A stretch of 64,000 nt of DNA, taken from Microbulbifer sp. ALW1. Lineage in GTDB: Bacteria; Pseudomonadota; Gammaproteobacteria; Pseudomonadales; Cellvibrionaceae. The notes under the pieces were generated by a model that was given only the letters and a program-made list of their open reading frames with translations, was not told where the DNA came from and did not search any database. Shown here in pieces: positions 1 through 9,359 of the stretch; position 1 is the first letter of the stretch; each line of letters begins with the position of its first letter. Position numbers and translations under genes: made by a program. The DNA lies in NCBI RefSeq assembly GCF_009903625.1, contig NZ_CP047569.1, positions 2,644,501-2,708,500 of the forward strand. Reading direction: 5' to 3'.

Positions 1-3000
1 TCAATGTGAACGACGCACCGTCGCTGACAAACGGTACAACGACTTACAGTGTCACTGGTGGTTCCAGCCGCTCAATCGGTCTCGATGACTTGTTCTCGGA
101 TCCCAATGGCGATGCACTGTCGTATACCGTGAAGTATAACGGTAGTACCAGTTTGCCCAGTTGGATCACCTACAACGCCACGTCGCATGTGGTCAAGGCT
201 ACGCCGACGGCATTGTCGCAGATTGGTAACCACACGCTGCAGTTTATTGCATCCGATGGATCTTTGACCAAAAGCCATACAATTACCCTGAGTGTTTCGG
301 ATTCAGTGAACAGTGCGCCCACCGCGAATGCTTCCATTTCGAACAAAACTGCGCGGGAGCTCGAGAGTAAGAGTATTAATCTCGGCTCCAACCTGTTTAC
401 CGATGTCGATTGGCTGGAAGATCTGACGTATTCTGCGGAGATGAATAAGTGGAATGTTACCGGTACTCCGGTGAACGGAAACTTCAGCTATTCCCTGACC
501 AAAACCGGGCTTCCTAGCTGGATGAAGCTGCGCGTATCCGGTGGCACTTTCTACCTCGATATCACCAACCCGCCGGCCGGGGCCTCCACCGGAGCGTTCT
601 TCAATCAGCCCAATTACCCGAATCCGAGTGCGACACCTGGCTCTGATGAGAGCCAGTACTATATCTATGTCAAGGCGACCGACCGCCGCGGTGCGGTAAA
701 AACAATCGGCTTTACAGTCGATGTATCGCAATACACGAATGATGCGCCCGTCGTAAATACCGGCTCTTCAGCGGAAGTGAAGCTGCGGAGCGTTTCGTTG
801 AATGAACAGACCAATATCAATGCCAAAAACCTGACTTTGGATAATGTATTCACGGATCCGGAAAATCGCGGTCTGACGTATACGCTGGTGACCAAACCGA
901 GTTGGCTTACGTATAACGCCTCCACCCGAGAATTTGAAGGTACTGCACCGAATATAACGCAAGATACGAATTATACAGTCAAGGTACGTGCGACCGATGA
1001 ACGTGGTGCTTACGTCGATTACACTTTCGTCATCAAGTCCATCGCGAATAATGATCGACCATCCGTTATCAATAGTACATCGACATATTCTGTGACTGGG
1101 GGTAATACCTGGTCGAAAGACATGGACACCATCTTTGCGGATGTGAACGGGGATGCGCTGAGCTATACGATCAAGTACAACGACAGCACCAGCCTGCCGG
1201 GATGGATCAGCTACAATGGCACTTCGCATGTTGTAAGTGCCACACCTAATGCTTTGTCCCAAGTTGGAAGTCATACGCTGCAGTTTGTAGCTTCAGATGG
1301 TGCTTTGACCAAAACGCATACAATCACGCTGAACGTTTTGGAACCTTCCAATAATGCGCCTGTAGCTAATAATTCAATCAGTGCCAAAACTACCACCGAG
1401 CTTGAGACCGAGTCCATACTCCTTGGCTCTAACCTGTTTACCGACAACGATTGGCTAGATTCTCTGACTCTAGATTTGGAGATGAACAATTGGACGGTGG
1501 GTGGTGCGCCCGTAAATGGGCAGTGGAATTATTATTTGACGAAAACCGATGCACCAAGTTGGATGCAAATCAGAAAATCAGGTAACAATTACTATCTCGA
1601 TATATCTCGCCCGCCGGAGGATGCATCCAAAAATGCTTTCTTTAATACCGATGCCAAGCCTGGTACATATGAATATCCAGGGTCTGTAGATAGAAATCAA
1701 TACAAAATCTACTTGATCGCCAGCGACAAAAAAGGCTTGAAAGCGACAATTGGATTTAACGTATACGTTGATCCCTATGTAAACGTTGCGCCGGTGGTCA
1801 ACAAACTGCTGTTGGATCGCTCCGTGCAGGAGACAAGTACCGCCACTTATACCTTTGCGTCGGACAGTTTTACCGATGCAAACGGCACGGCGCTGACCTA
1901 CAGTGCAAAGTTGAACAGCGGCTCGGCACTGCCAAGCTGGATTACATTCAACGCCTCCACTAGGAAGTTTACCTTCAGTCCTGCCTATGGAAACCAGGGC
2001 AATTACGACATCAAGGTTACCGCCGACGACGGCCGTGGCGGGGTGGTTAGCGATGTCTTTAGACTGAGTATCACTCAAGGTCCAAACCGGGTGCCGACGC
2101 GGGTTAACTATATACCCGATCGCACAGGCTCTGTGGGACAGGCATTCAGCTACACCGTGCCGACCAATATCTTCAGTGATCCGGATGGCGATGGTCTGAC
2201 ATACTCTGCGAAACTGAGCAACGGCAATAACCTGCCCAGCTGGTTGTCGTTTAATGCCGGTACCCGCAAGTTTACCGGTACGCCCGCAAGTGGTGGTACG
2301 TGGGATATCCGGGTAACAGTGAGTGATGGTCGTGGTGGTACCGCCAATGACATATTCCGGATCACAGTGGCTGCTAATCGCGCCCCTACTACGTCAAACA
2401 TTCCGAATCGAAGTTTTACGCTGTATACGTGGGAGCCGCTTTTTACGAATGTTTCTAGTTATTTTAGCGATCCGGATGGAGATGAACTGACATATTCTGC
2501 AAGTGGACTTCATAGTGGCTTGTCGATTAATTCATCAACTGGAGCTATAAGCGGGCAACCACTTACTTACGGTTCAAGAACGGTAACGGTGACCGCTTCC
2601 GATGGTCGGGGTGGAAGTGTTTCCGATGCTTTTGTTTTGACGATCAATATGAGGACCGGTGGTGGTATTGAGCCATACCTTTCCCCCTTGTCCGCACCGA
2701 TGACTATGGCAATGACGCAGCCAGAGATCGGCGAAGACGGCGAGCTGATTTTCGACCCATTCGACTTCGGCCCTCAAATACCTGTAGCGAAAACCGAATA
2801 CTGGTATGAGTACGACGGTGAAAACCGTGTTACTACTTCTGAGGGTTCGCTAGACGCCGAGAACAGCCGTATTGTAATTACCGAAGGTAAAGGTGCTTAC
2901 CTGCACTACGATGCGGTCGGCAATCAGGTGATGCGTGTCGAGCAGACTGGTAGCAGCGAAATGAGCGCTACTCGTTACTCCTACGACCAGCAGGGTCAGA

Positions 3001-6000
3001 TGACTGGGGTTGAAACCTTGGCATCCGGTTTCAATATGTTGATTCCTTCCGACTGGCATACCGAGTCACTGCGTGAAATGGCGCTCAACGACGATGCCTC
3101 CTGGTATATGGTTTCCAGCTATTCCTACGATCTGGCCGGTCGCACTCGCTTCCAGCAGCAGTATTACGATGAAAACCGTAATGTGGGTGGTTCATACTAT
3201 GACCCAACAAGCGGGCAAATCGTTTCTACAAACCGCAATGTGAGTGGTGAAGAGCAGAGTAAAACGGAGAGCCTCTACAATCTCGATGGCAAGCTTGCGC
3301 TTGTCACGAGCCAGGAAGCCTTCTGGACGTTTGGATATGCCGGGCCCACTAATCCGACAGCCCATAAATCCTATAGGACGCTGAACCTGACCAGCTATGC
3401 AGATGGCTACAACAGCACCGGAAATCTTGAAACATACTCATATGAGAAGCTCGCCAAAGGGGAGGGTGATACCGACCCCGTCAGCGCCTATACGATTACC
3501 TATAGCTATTCCTATAAGGCGTTCGATGGCTACAAGGTACACAAGATCATTGGGTCGAGTAATCACAAAGATAAGAAAACTGGTACTACGACTTCCAACT
3601 ACGATGCATCCGGGCGATTGATCTACACGGATGAAACCTACGCGATCAACAACTACGACAAGGTACAGAAACGTATTTTCCGCTACAACGGTGATAACCA
3701 GATTATCAGCAAGGTTGCCGGAGAATTTGATACCGATACACAAAACTTCACCAGCAAGGCGGAAGACGAGCGGAACTACTACTACTCCTCCGGGAACCAG
3801 TTGGGCGCCATCGATGGTGCCGGCCGTATTCACTTCGAGGACCAGGCCGCCTATAAGCTCGCCGGTGCACGCGGACCGGCTCAGGGCTCTTTCTACACCG
3901 TCCAGTCCGGCGACTCTCTGCGCAGTATTGCGCAGGCACTGTTCGGTTCCAGTTCCCTTTGGTATCTGATTGCCGATGCCAATGGGCTGGCAGATGATGC
4001 GGCGGTACTCAGCCAGGGGCAGCAGCTGCGTATTCCCGCGCACAACCCCAGCGTAAACAGCGCCGATAGCTTCAAGCCCTACAGCGCGGATGAGACCATT
4101 GGCGATCGTACTCCGGCAGTACCTTACGTACCGCCACCCCCTTCTGCGGATGACGGCTGTGGCGCGATCGGCATGATCATTATGATCGTGGTGGCGGTTG
4201 TGGTCACGGTGTATACGGCCGGTGCAGCTACAGCGTTGTTTTCTGGGCTCTCTGGTGGTACGGCAGCAGGTGGTTTCGCTGGTGGAGTTGCGGCACTAAG
4301 TGGTAGCGCCGGGCTCGCAGGTGTTGCCGGCGCTGCCGTAGGAGGCTTTGTCGGTTCAGTTGCCAGCCAGTTGGTCGGCAAAGCTCTAGGCGTTGTTGAT
4401 AGCTTCTCGTTACGTGATGCCGTATCTAGTGGTGTCACTAGTGCTATCACCGCGGGTGTCGGGCACTATGCGAAAGCCGGAAGTTTTTTGAAAGAGGCCC
4501 GATGGGCGAAGGGTGCGGTTTCTTACCTGTCTTCTCAAGCTGCTAGGGTAATAACCAATCAAGACACTAACTTTAGCTGGGCAGCGGTAGCCGCTTCATC
4601 AATTGGCGCAAAAATAGGCGGCAGTGTGGGTGACGGTGTTGGTAATGTGGTTGGTGAAAAACTTGGGGAAAGCGCGGTAGGCAATTTCGTCAGTGACTTT
4701 ATTAGCGGTACTGCATCCGGTGTGGCCGCAGCGGGTGTCGCCCGTGCTCTTGGTGTAGGCGGCAAGATCGAACTGCAGTCGATTGCAACGGATGCTTTTG
4801 CTAACACCATAGGAAACTCAATTACCGAATCCGCAGCAGTAAGGAGTTTCGACGAAGTTAACAAGCGCTATGCAGATAAGGTGGGCAATGGCGGTGCTAT
4901 GCAGGCAGCGCAGGCGACGGTCACTGAAAATGTTGCGGACCGCATGGAACAGCTTCAATTGATCGCGAGCGGAAAGAAAGCCGACTTGTATAGCAGCTTG
5001 CGAAAGCAGTGGGAGGCAAATAACGACTCGGCAATGGTGCGGCGCCTCAATCAAGCTGCAGATGATATAGAAGGTCTTACCCAAAAAGGTATAGAGCGTG
5101 ACCTGGTCATCAATGACATGGAATCCCGACTGGCATTGCAGCAGCAGCAGATTCTGCAAGATCGTTTTGACTTCAATCAAGACGTACGCGCATTTGCGGC
5201 CGCCAACCCGGTGCAACGTGAAATAGATCCTTCAATCGAGTCGTATCGAAGCTACGCTGCACGTCGTGAAGTTGAAATTGTCCAGTTCAACGAAAAGTGG
5301 GACAATTCGAATGGACTGGTGCGATTCCTGGGTGAGACAGCAGTTGGAGTTTGGAATGCCTATGTAGGTGTCGGTGAAGTCGCAGAATACGGCTTTGGAC
5401 TTTTGGGCGCGATGGGTAGTGATGTTCAGACTCGAAACCTGAGTAGTCTTGGGGATGCTATAGGGAACATTGGGATGCTCGCTGCTGGTGGCTTGAGCGC
5501 AGCAGTGGGTATCGACAATGAGTACTCTCGTTTTGCACAACAGACAATCACTGGAGTTGTCGACGCTTATACAGGCTCAGTAGTCGCGGCGTATGAGCGG
5601 TCTGGACTCGCCGGAGCTGTTGGTAAGGGCACTGGTGACTTGTTGGGCGCAGTTACTTCTGGAATCATTACGGGTAATGGCGCGGTTTCATTTGCCAAAC
5701 ACTCTCGACTAGCAGGTGCTGAGGTGGTTGAGAGTGTAATGGCGAGGCGTGTTCCAAACAAAGATTTGTACTTAGGTGAAAGGGTCTTTGTTGGTCAGGA
5801 AGTAAGTAGCTCATTTGGACAAGCTGGAGCAGTAATCAATGGGAAGACTATACGTACTGTTCCCACGGATGCGGCTGCGAGATTCCAGGGAATGGGCTAT
5901 TTAGATCCAATGACAAATACATTCAAACCGGCGCCATTAGGTCAAACGTTGGCGGTTGATCACATTTACCCGGTTAAAGAGATAATTAAGTTGCCGAGGT

Positions 6001-6245
6001 TTAATAAGTTGACTATGGAGCAGCAAATATCAATCATTCATGATAGAGTTGATATTGGTAATTTCCAACCTTTACCTAAAACTTTTAACTCATCTAAAGG
6101 TTCAAAGCTGGATTGGGCGACATATCGCCAAAATAATATTAACCCGGTATATGAGCGTAATTTGATAAATCAGCAAATCGAGATAGAAAGTGCGATACAG
6201 CGTCAAATTAATGGGTTTTACAAAGCAAACAAAGGTGCAAATTAA
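1..6245 (+). CDS. Giant RHS/YD-repeat polymorphic toxin, HNH-nuclease tip (5' end outside window)
   Basis: The reading frame is open at the left edge, so only the last ~2080 residues are visible. In order they show Ig/cadherin-like repeats (nt 1 to ~2650) with the recurrent 'FxDxxGDxLxY' and 'LPSWIxFN' signatures, a linker, YD-repeat segments (~2800-3840; 'YDAVGNQV', 'YDxxGR'), a LysM-like domain (3894-4045), a proline stretch, one hydrophobic segment (~4165-4230), a Gly/Ala-rich pre-tip region and a variable tip. The tip has an HNH/Endo VII-like pattern: Asp-His at 5958-5963, then an Asn-rich 'NFQPL' and 'NSSKG' about 35-45 residues later. By family knowledge the YD repeats form a shell around the tip, which acts as the toxin; here the tip is probably a DNase. 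The candidate immunity gene follows directly. The middle and pre-tip are paralogous to the giant gene at 9360-26849. Export route and targets are unknown. Confidence 0.88.
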   Translation, partial: NVNDAPSLTNGTTTYSVTGGSSRSIGLDDLFSDPNGDALSYTVKYNGSTSLPSWITYNATSHVVKATPTALSQIGNHTLQFIASDGSLTKSHTITLSVSDSVNSAPTANASISNKTARELESKSINLGSNLFTDVDWLEDLTYSAEMNKWNVTGTPVNGNFSYSLTKTGLPSWMKLRVSGGTFYLDITNPPAGASTGAFFNQPNYPNPSATPGSDESQYYIYVKATDRRGAVKTIGFTVDVSQYTNDAPVVNTGSSAEVKLRSVSLNEQTNINAKNLTLDNVFTDPENRGLTYTLVTKPSWLTYNASTREFEGTAPNITQDTNYTVKVRATDERGAYVDYTFVIKSIANNDRPSVINSTSTYSVTGGNTWSKDMDTIFADVNGDALSYTIKYNDSTSLPGWISYNGTSHVVSATPNALSQVGSHTLQFVASDGALTKTHTITLNVLEPSNNAPVANNSISAKTTTELETESILLGSNLFTDNDWLDSLTLDLEMNNWTVGGAPVNGQWNYYLTKTDAPSWMQIRKSGNNYYLDISRPPEDASKNAFFNTDAKPGTYEYPGSVDRNQYKIYLIASDKKGLKATIGFNVYVDPYVNVAPVVNKLLLDRSVQETSTATYTFASDSFTDANGTALTYSAKLNSGSALPSWITFNASTRKFTFSPAYGNQGNYDIKVTADDGRGGVVSDVFRLSITQGPNRVPTRVNYIPDRTGSVGQAFSYTVPTNIFSDPDGDGLTYSAKLSNGNNLPSWLSFNAGTRKFTGTPASGGTWDIRVTVSDGRGGTANDIFRITVAANRAPTTSNIPNRSFTLYTWEPLFTNVSSYFSDPDGDELTYSASGLHSGLSINSSTGAISGQPLTYGSRTVTVTASDGRGGSVSDAFVLTINMRTGGGIEPYLSPLSAPMTMAMTQPEIGEDGELIFDPFDFGPQIPVAKTEYWYEYDGENRVTTSEGSLDAENSRIVITEGKGAYLHYDAVGNQVMRVEQTGSSEMSATRYSYDQQGQMTGVETLASGFNMLIPSDWHTESLREMALNDDASWYMVSSYSYDLAGRTRFQQQYYDENRNVGGSYYDPTSGQIVSTNRNVSGEEQSKTESLYNLDGKLALVTSQEAFWTFGYAGPTNPTAHKSYRTLNLTSYADGYNSTGNLETYSYEKLAKGEGDTDPVSAYTITYSYSYKAFDGYKVHKIIGSSNHKDKKTGTTTSNYDASGRLIYTDETYAINNYDKVQKRIFRYNGDNQIISKVAGEFDTDTQNFTSKAEDERNYYYSSGNQLGAIDGAGRIHFEDQAAYKLAGARGPAQGSFYTVQSGDSLRSIAQALFGSSSLWYLIADANGLADDAAVLSQGQQLRIPAHNPSVNSADSFKPYSADETIGDRTPAVPYVPPPPSADDGCGAIGMIIMIVVAVVVTVYTAGAATALFSGLSGGTAAGGFAGGVAALSGSAGLAGVAGAAVGGFVGSVASQLVGKALGVVDSFSLRDAVSSGVTSAITAGVGHYAKAGSFLKEARWAKGAVSYLSSQAARVITNQDTNFSWAAVAASSIGAKIGGSVGDGVGNVVGEKLGESAVGNFVSDFISGTASGVAAAGVARALGVGGKIELQSIATDAFANTIGNSITESAAVRSFDEVNKRYADKVGNGGAMQAAQATVTENVADRMEQLQLIASGKKADLYSSLRKQWEANNDSAMVRRLNQAADDIEGLTQKGIERDLVINDMESRLALQQQQILQDRFDFNQDVRAFAAANPVQREIDPSIESYRSYAARREVEIVQFNEKWDNSNGLVRFLGETAVGVWNAYVGVGEVAEYGFGLLGAMGSDVQTRNLSSLGDAIGNIGMLAAGGLSAAVGIDNEYSRFAQQTITGVVDAYTGSVVAAYERSGLAGAVGKGTGDLLGAVTSGIITGNGAVSFAKHSRLAGAEVVESVMARRVPNKDLYLGERVFVGQEVSSSFGQAGAVINGKTIRTVPTDAAARFQGMGYLDPMTNTFKPAPLGQTLAVDHIYPVKEIIKLPRFNKLTMEQQISIIHDRVDIGNFQPLPKTFNSSKGSKLDWATYRQNNINPVYERNLINQQIEIESAIQRQINGFYKANKGAN

Positions 6246-6965
6246 ATGATGGAGCTATCGTACCCTTATATTTGCGAATTTAAATCTGAAGTTCCAAAAG
6301 AAGCGCTATCGCATATAGATCAAGTAATACTTGATCGCCTCGGAAGTAGCTTTTCTGAGTTGTTTCCTAAATTTAGCGGTGTCTTTGGCGGGGCGAGTAG
6401 GGCTATTGATAAGTTCTGGAGTCCTCCAAAGTTAGCTCTCCAAAAAGGTGCAAGAGAATGGGCTGCTTATATTGTTGTTCAAAGCGAAACAGAAAACCTA
6501 TTTTTCATGTTGCAGCCTGATTTTATGGAAAAGGAGGGCGAGCTGTTTGATGAGGATTATCAAATGCTGCCAGAAAGTTGGAAGGAACTCTATCGTTGGT
6601 TTAATTCTTTCTGCATGACCCGAAAAGATTTTTGCCCAATGAAATGGTGGAATACTCCTTTTCGTTTTTCCGCTAGGCTAGACCTAGATGACTTTGAGCA
6701 AGAAGGGGGGCTTTCCAGAGAAGAAACAGAACGCTTTGTAGCCTCCACAGGGCTCAAAAGGAGCGGACTATCTTGTTTGCTACTGACCGAAAATGGTGAC
6801 GCTTTGTTTGTAAGCGAAGATGAGTGTGATGGGCGAGTGTTTCATGTCAATACAAAAGATATGGGGGCAGTGACTGAGTTGGATGATCCAAAGTCATCTC
6901 TTGATATGTACCTTGAGCATTATTTGTCTTTTGGTGAGTTGAGCAGGTTCAGTTTTATTGATTAG
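6246..6965 (+). CDS. Candidate immunity protein for the HNH-tipped RHS toxin
   Basis: A 239-residue soluble protein starts directly after the toxin stop codon (TAA then ATGATG), as expected for translational coupling. It has no signal peptide or membrane segment, which fits neutralisation of a cytoplasmic nuclease. I do not recognise the fold firmly. The acidic, tryptophan-containing sequence ('ESWKELYRWFNSF', 'PMKWW') is of the kind seen among SUKH/SMI1-like and other polymorphic-toxin immunity proteins. The role is inferred mainly from position: directly 3' of a variable RHS tip and directly 5' of a displaced copy of that tip. The base composition is AT-richer than the conserved part of the toxin gene, as is usual for exchanged tip/immunity cassettes. 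Confidence 0.6.
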   Translation: MMELSYPYICEFKSEVPKEALSHIDQVILDRLGSSFSELFPKFSGVFGGASRAIDKFWSPPKLALQKGAREWAAYIVVQSETENLFFMLQPDFMEKEGELFDEDYQMLPESWKELYRWFNSFCMTRKDFCPMKWWNTPFRFSARLDLDDFEQEGGLSREETERFVASTGLKRSGLSCLLLTENGDALFVSEDECDGRVFHVNTKDMGAVTELDDPKSSLDMYLEHYLSFGELSRFSFID

Positions 6966-7010
6966 AGTTGTAGTTTCGTTTTGTTGTTCCAAACACGAAT
7001 GTCAGCAAGA

Positions 7011-7170
7011 GAGTGTTGTTGTTCAATATGTAAACAACACTTTTGGCCAAGGTGGTGCTGTAATAAATGGGAAGCACATTCGTAGTGTTCCAGATGATGT
7101 GAGCGCTAATTTTCAAGGGATGGGCTATCTAGATCCGCTAACAATTTCATTTAAACCGACTGGAACCTAA
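7011..7170 (+). pseudogene. Displaced, truncated duplicate of the RHS toxin tip
   Basis: The translated segment matches the start of the variable tip of the toxin at 1-6245 (nt ~5790-5935). Both share 'FGQxGAVINGK', 'IRxVPxD' and 'FQGMGYLDP', then end in 'FKP'. The copy lacks the nuclease part and stops at 7170. It has no credible start of its own: the open frame begins at 6958 inside the end of the immunity gene. This looks like an orphan tip left behind by cassette replacement, the arrangement known from rhs and cdi loci, where old tips persist behind the active one. It is too short to encode a toxin and may serve as homology for recombination. Confidence 0.75.
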
Positions 7171-7183
7171 CCCGCTTTTGCAC

Positions 7184-7212
7184 ACACCTCCATCTAATTG
7201 GCTTGGAGGTGT
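7184..7212 (+). repeat. 9-bp inverted repeat masking the RBS of a transposase remnant
   Basis: ACACCTCCA (7184-7192) pairs perfectly with TGGAGGTGT (7204-7212) across an 11-nt loop. The right arm contains the GGAGGT ribosome-binding site of the IS remnant starting at 7216, so the hairpin could sequester it. It probably belongs to the former insertion-sequence end. Confidence 0.5.
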
Positions 7213-7215
7213 CAA

Positions 7216-7348
7216 ATGGCACGCAGAATACACTACAACTACTACGACGACGATTTTAAGGCTACTGCGGTCGCGTTAACCGAAATCCCCGGTGTAGTCG
7301 CCAAGTATGTGACGGAAGCACTCTATATCCATGAAGTCAAGATTGTTG
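7216..7348 (+). pseudogene. IS3-family-type transposase OrfA remnant (N-terminal part)
   Basis: ATG at 7216 behind a good GGAGGT site opens a frame reading 'MARR..YYDDDFKATAVALTEIPGV', followed by 'VxEALxIHEV'. This resembles the N-terminus of IS3-type OrfA helix-turn-helix proteins. After about 43 residues the similarity ends: the expected continuation ('xLxRWR') is missing and the frame runs into unrelated sequence, closing at 7416. Neither OrfB nor the rest of the element is present. It sits exactly at the junction between the toxin-tip scrap and the lyase gene, so it marks a past rearrangement. Confidence 0.6.
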
Positions 7349-7435
7349 GATGTGTTTTAAATTGTCAGGCTCAATATCAAATGTGCTCCTCACATGCTCA
7401 ATGTATACAAACATAATAAACAGGAAACGTTTGCT

Positions 7436-8743
7436 TTGAAAAATACGCTGATATCTATGTTGCTGCTAATTTTTTCTCTACCTACAAGCGCTACCGAGGT
7501 TCGAGGAGCGATTGACCCTGTAAAGTATACCAGCGGTAAGTTTGCAGTGTCGGGATGGGCCTGCCAAACCGAGTATAATCAATCTATCAATGTGCACCTT
7601 TACTTGGATGACCGTGCTGCCGCTGGTGGAGAGCTTGTAAAGTGGGCGGTCGCAGAGCGTGAGACTGAGTCGGCTGTGGGTGATTTATGCGGAACCTCAG
7701 GCATACCCCATCGCTTTCGCTTTTATTTTAACTACGATGAAATGAACGCATTTCAGGGGCGAAAAATCTATGTCCACGGAATTTCCGTGGCCAATACGGC
7801 AAATGCCCTTCTGACAAACTCAGGGAAATACACGGTTTTCCCACCCTATGTATCCTATACAGATGGCGCTCTTTTTCGACGAAACTTCGATCCTAAGCCC
7901 GAAGCTATATTTGAATCAGATTTCTTGAGTATCGCGTCTTTCAATGGAGAAAATAATGTAGTTAAGGCGAGATATGTTCCGTATGAGAAAGGTTCGCACC
8001 GAATTGTCGAGCACCTGCCATTGACCGAATCTGTAAATTCCGCGACGTTGAGCTACGACGTAAAGTTTCATAGCGATTTTGAATTTGTCAAGGGAGGGAA
8101 GCTGCATGGCCTCGGTGGTGGGTCGGCTACAACGGGCTGCAATCCCATTGACCCTCAAGGCTGGAGTGTACGAGTCACATTTGCTAATGGTGGTGGCGTC
8201 AAGCTGTATGTTTATGACCAGGATCGAACAAATAACTGCGGGCATTCTTATAATAATAATGTAGGCTTTACGTTTGATAAGAATAAATGGTATCGCATTG
8301 ATCTCTACGTAAAAATGAATTCAGCTCCAAACAATGCAGATGGCCTAGCTGAGCTTTATATTGATGGCGTAAAAATTGCAGAAAAGCATGGTGTGCGGCT
8401 TTCTGGAGATCAAAATGTTGAAGTCGACAAGTTTTTGTTTAGCACCTTTCATGGCGGAAGCGATGCGTCGAACTCACCTTCGAAGATCGTGTACTCTTAC
8501 TTCGACAACTTTTTGGTGAAGTCAGGGAAGGTAATTTCAGGTACAAATGGGTTTACTTGCGAATACACTGAGAATGGTATTTTCAATACCTCTGGTGCCT
8601 GTTGCGCCAATTCATGTGGATCTTGCGGCGGTTCTGGGTGTGGGAATCTGGATGGCGGTGCAGCATCCTGTTGCACTAGCTCGATTCTTCAAAGCGCACC
8701 AATTTGCACCTATCCGGACACGAAATCTCCTTGCTCTTTGTAA
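7436..8743 (+). CDS. Secreted PL14-like polysaccharide lyase with Cys-rich C-terminal tail
   Basis: A TTG start at 7436, behind AGGAAA at 7422-7427, gives an N-terminus with a clear Sec signal peptide (Lys, long Leu/Ile core, 'TSA'); an in-frame ATG at 7394 would place 14 polar residues in front of it. The mature protein has an N-terminal beta domain ('VSGWAC', 'NVHLYLDD'). A concanavalin-like lyase domain follows, with 'GGKLHGLGGG', 'WYRIDLYVKMN', 'DGLAELYIDGV', 'FSTFHGG' and 'YFDNF', resembling PL14-type alginate/glucuronan lyases ('KLPGLYGG' is the usual form). The last ~45 residues hold about ten cysteines in pairs ('CCANSCGSCGGSGCG', 'SCC'). Expected to be extracellular and to cleave uronate polysaccharide. 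Family assignment is by motif only; the substrate is unknown. Confidence 0.68.
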   Translation: MKNTLISMLLLIFSLPTSATEVRGAIDPVKYTSGKFAVSGWACQTEYNQSINVHLYLDDRAAAGGELVKWAVAERETESAVGDLCGTSGIPHRFRFYFNYDEMNAFQGRKIYVHGISVANTANALLTNSGKYTVFPPYVSYTDGALFRRNFDPKPEAIFESDFLSIASFNGENNVVKARYVPYEKGSHRIVEHLPLTESVNSATLSYDVKFHSDFEFVKGGKLHGLGGGSATTGCNPIDPQGWSVRVTFANGGGVKLYVYDQDRTNNCGHSYNNNVGFTFDKNKWYRIDLYVKMNSAPNNADGLAELYIDGVKIAEKHGVRLSGDQNVEVDKFLFSTFHGGSDASNSPSKIVYSYFDNFLVKSGKVISGTNGFTCEYTENGIFNTSGACCANSCGSCGGSGCGNLDGGAASCCTSSILQSAPICTYPDTKSPCSL

Positions 8744-9359
8744 TCTACACCTTTAATTGTGCTTTAGTACTGCCCTAGTGGTGGCCAGGTGGGTAGAGCG
8801 TTTCTCCTAGCTCTGCCCAGATCCAACCTACGAATTAATGGGGGCAGATCCACATTTTGACGATTATTGGAAGTCCTAAAATTCTTTGCCCGTTAGTCTG
8901 TTATCGTTAGGATTAAGGAATTTTCTATGGCCAGATTGCCTTGAGCTGAGGTATATCTCTCTCTCCACACCAGAAGTGTGGGCGCCGGTGCGCTTTCCAT
9001 TTGTAACCCTAAGTGCGTCGCTTAGGAACGCGAGTGCTTGTGTTGGTGCAATCCTGTTCATATTGACCTGATGGTTGCTTTTGCGTTGGCCTGAATGCTA
9101 GTAAGCATGCTTTTTTGCAATAGCTCTTCACCTCTTCCTCTTCATCTGTGTGCATTATTTATTCAACACTCCAGGTTTTGTGACGCGCGTCACTTTTTGG
9201 GGTGTTTGTGCGTCTTACCGCTAAAACTTTCCCTCCGTCTCCCGAATAGGTCTCAAGCAATAACTAAATATCAGAATCAGAAGCCGCTTGGCTGCCATGC
9301 AAATACATGCTGCTGGAGTCAGGGCAACTGGGCCTCTCGCTTGACCATGGGACCGCACT
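8744..9359 (+). other. Intergenic region, no convincing gene
   Basis: Short open frames exist on both strands (8876-9071) but neither has a recognisable sequence or a convincing RBS. A hairpin with 10-bp arms containing one G-T wobble (8790-8799 / 8810-8819) follows the lyase gene without a T tract. The palindrome AAGCATGCTT lies near 9104-9113. The promoter of the giant downstream gene should lie here, but I cannot pick it out. Confidence 0.4.

Noticed and set aside
7436..8743. Lyase start at ATG 7394
   Set aside because: It would put a charged 14-residue segment before the signal peptide; TTG 7436 has a better placed AGGAAA site and gives a normal leader.
8876..9071. Overlapping 61-residue open frames on both strands between lyase and giant gene
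   Set aside because: No recognisable sequence, no clear RBS, and both strands are equally open, which is expected by chance in such a short stretch.
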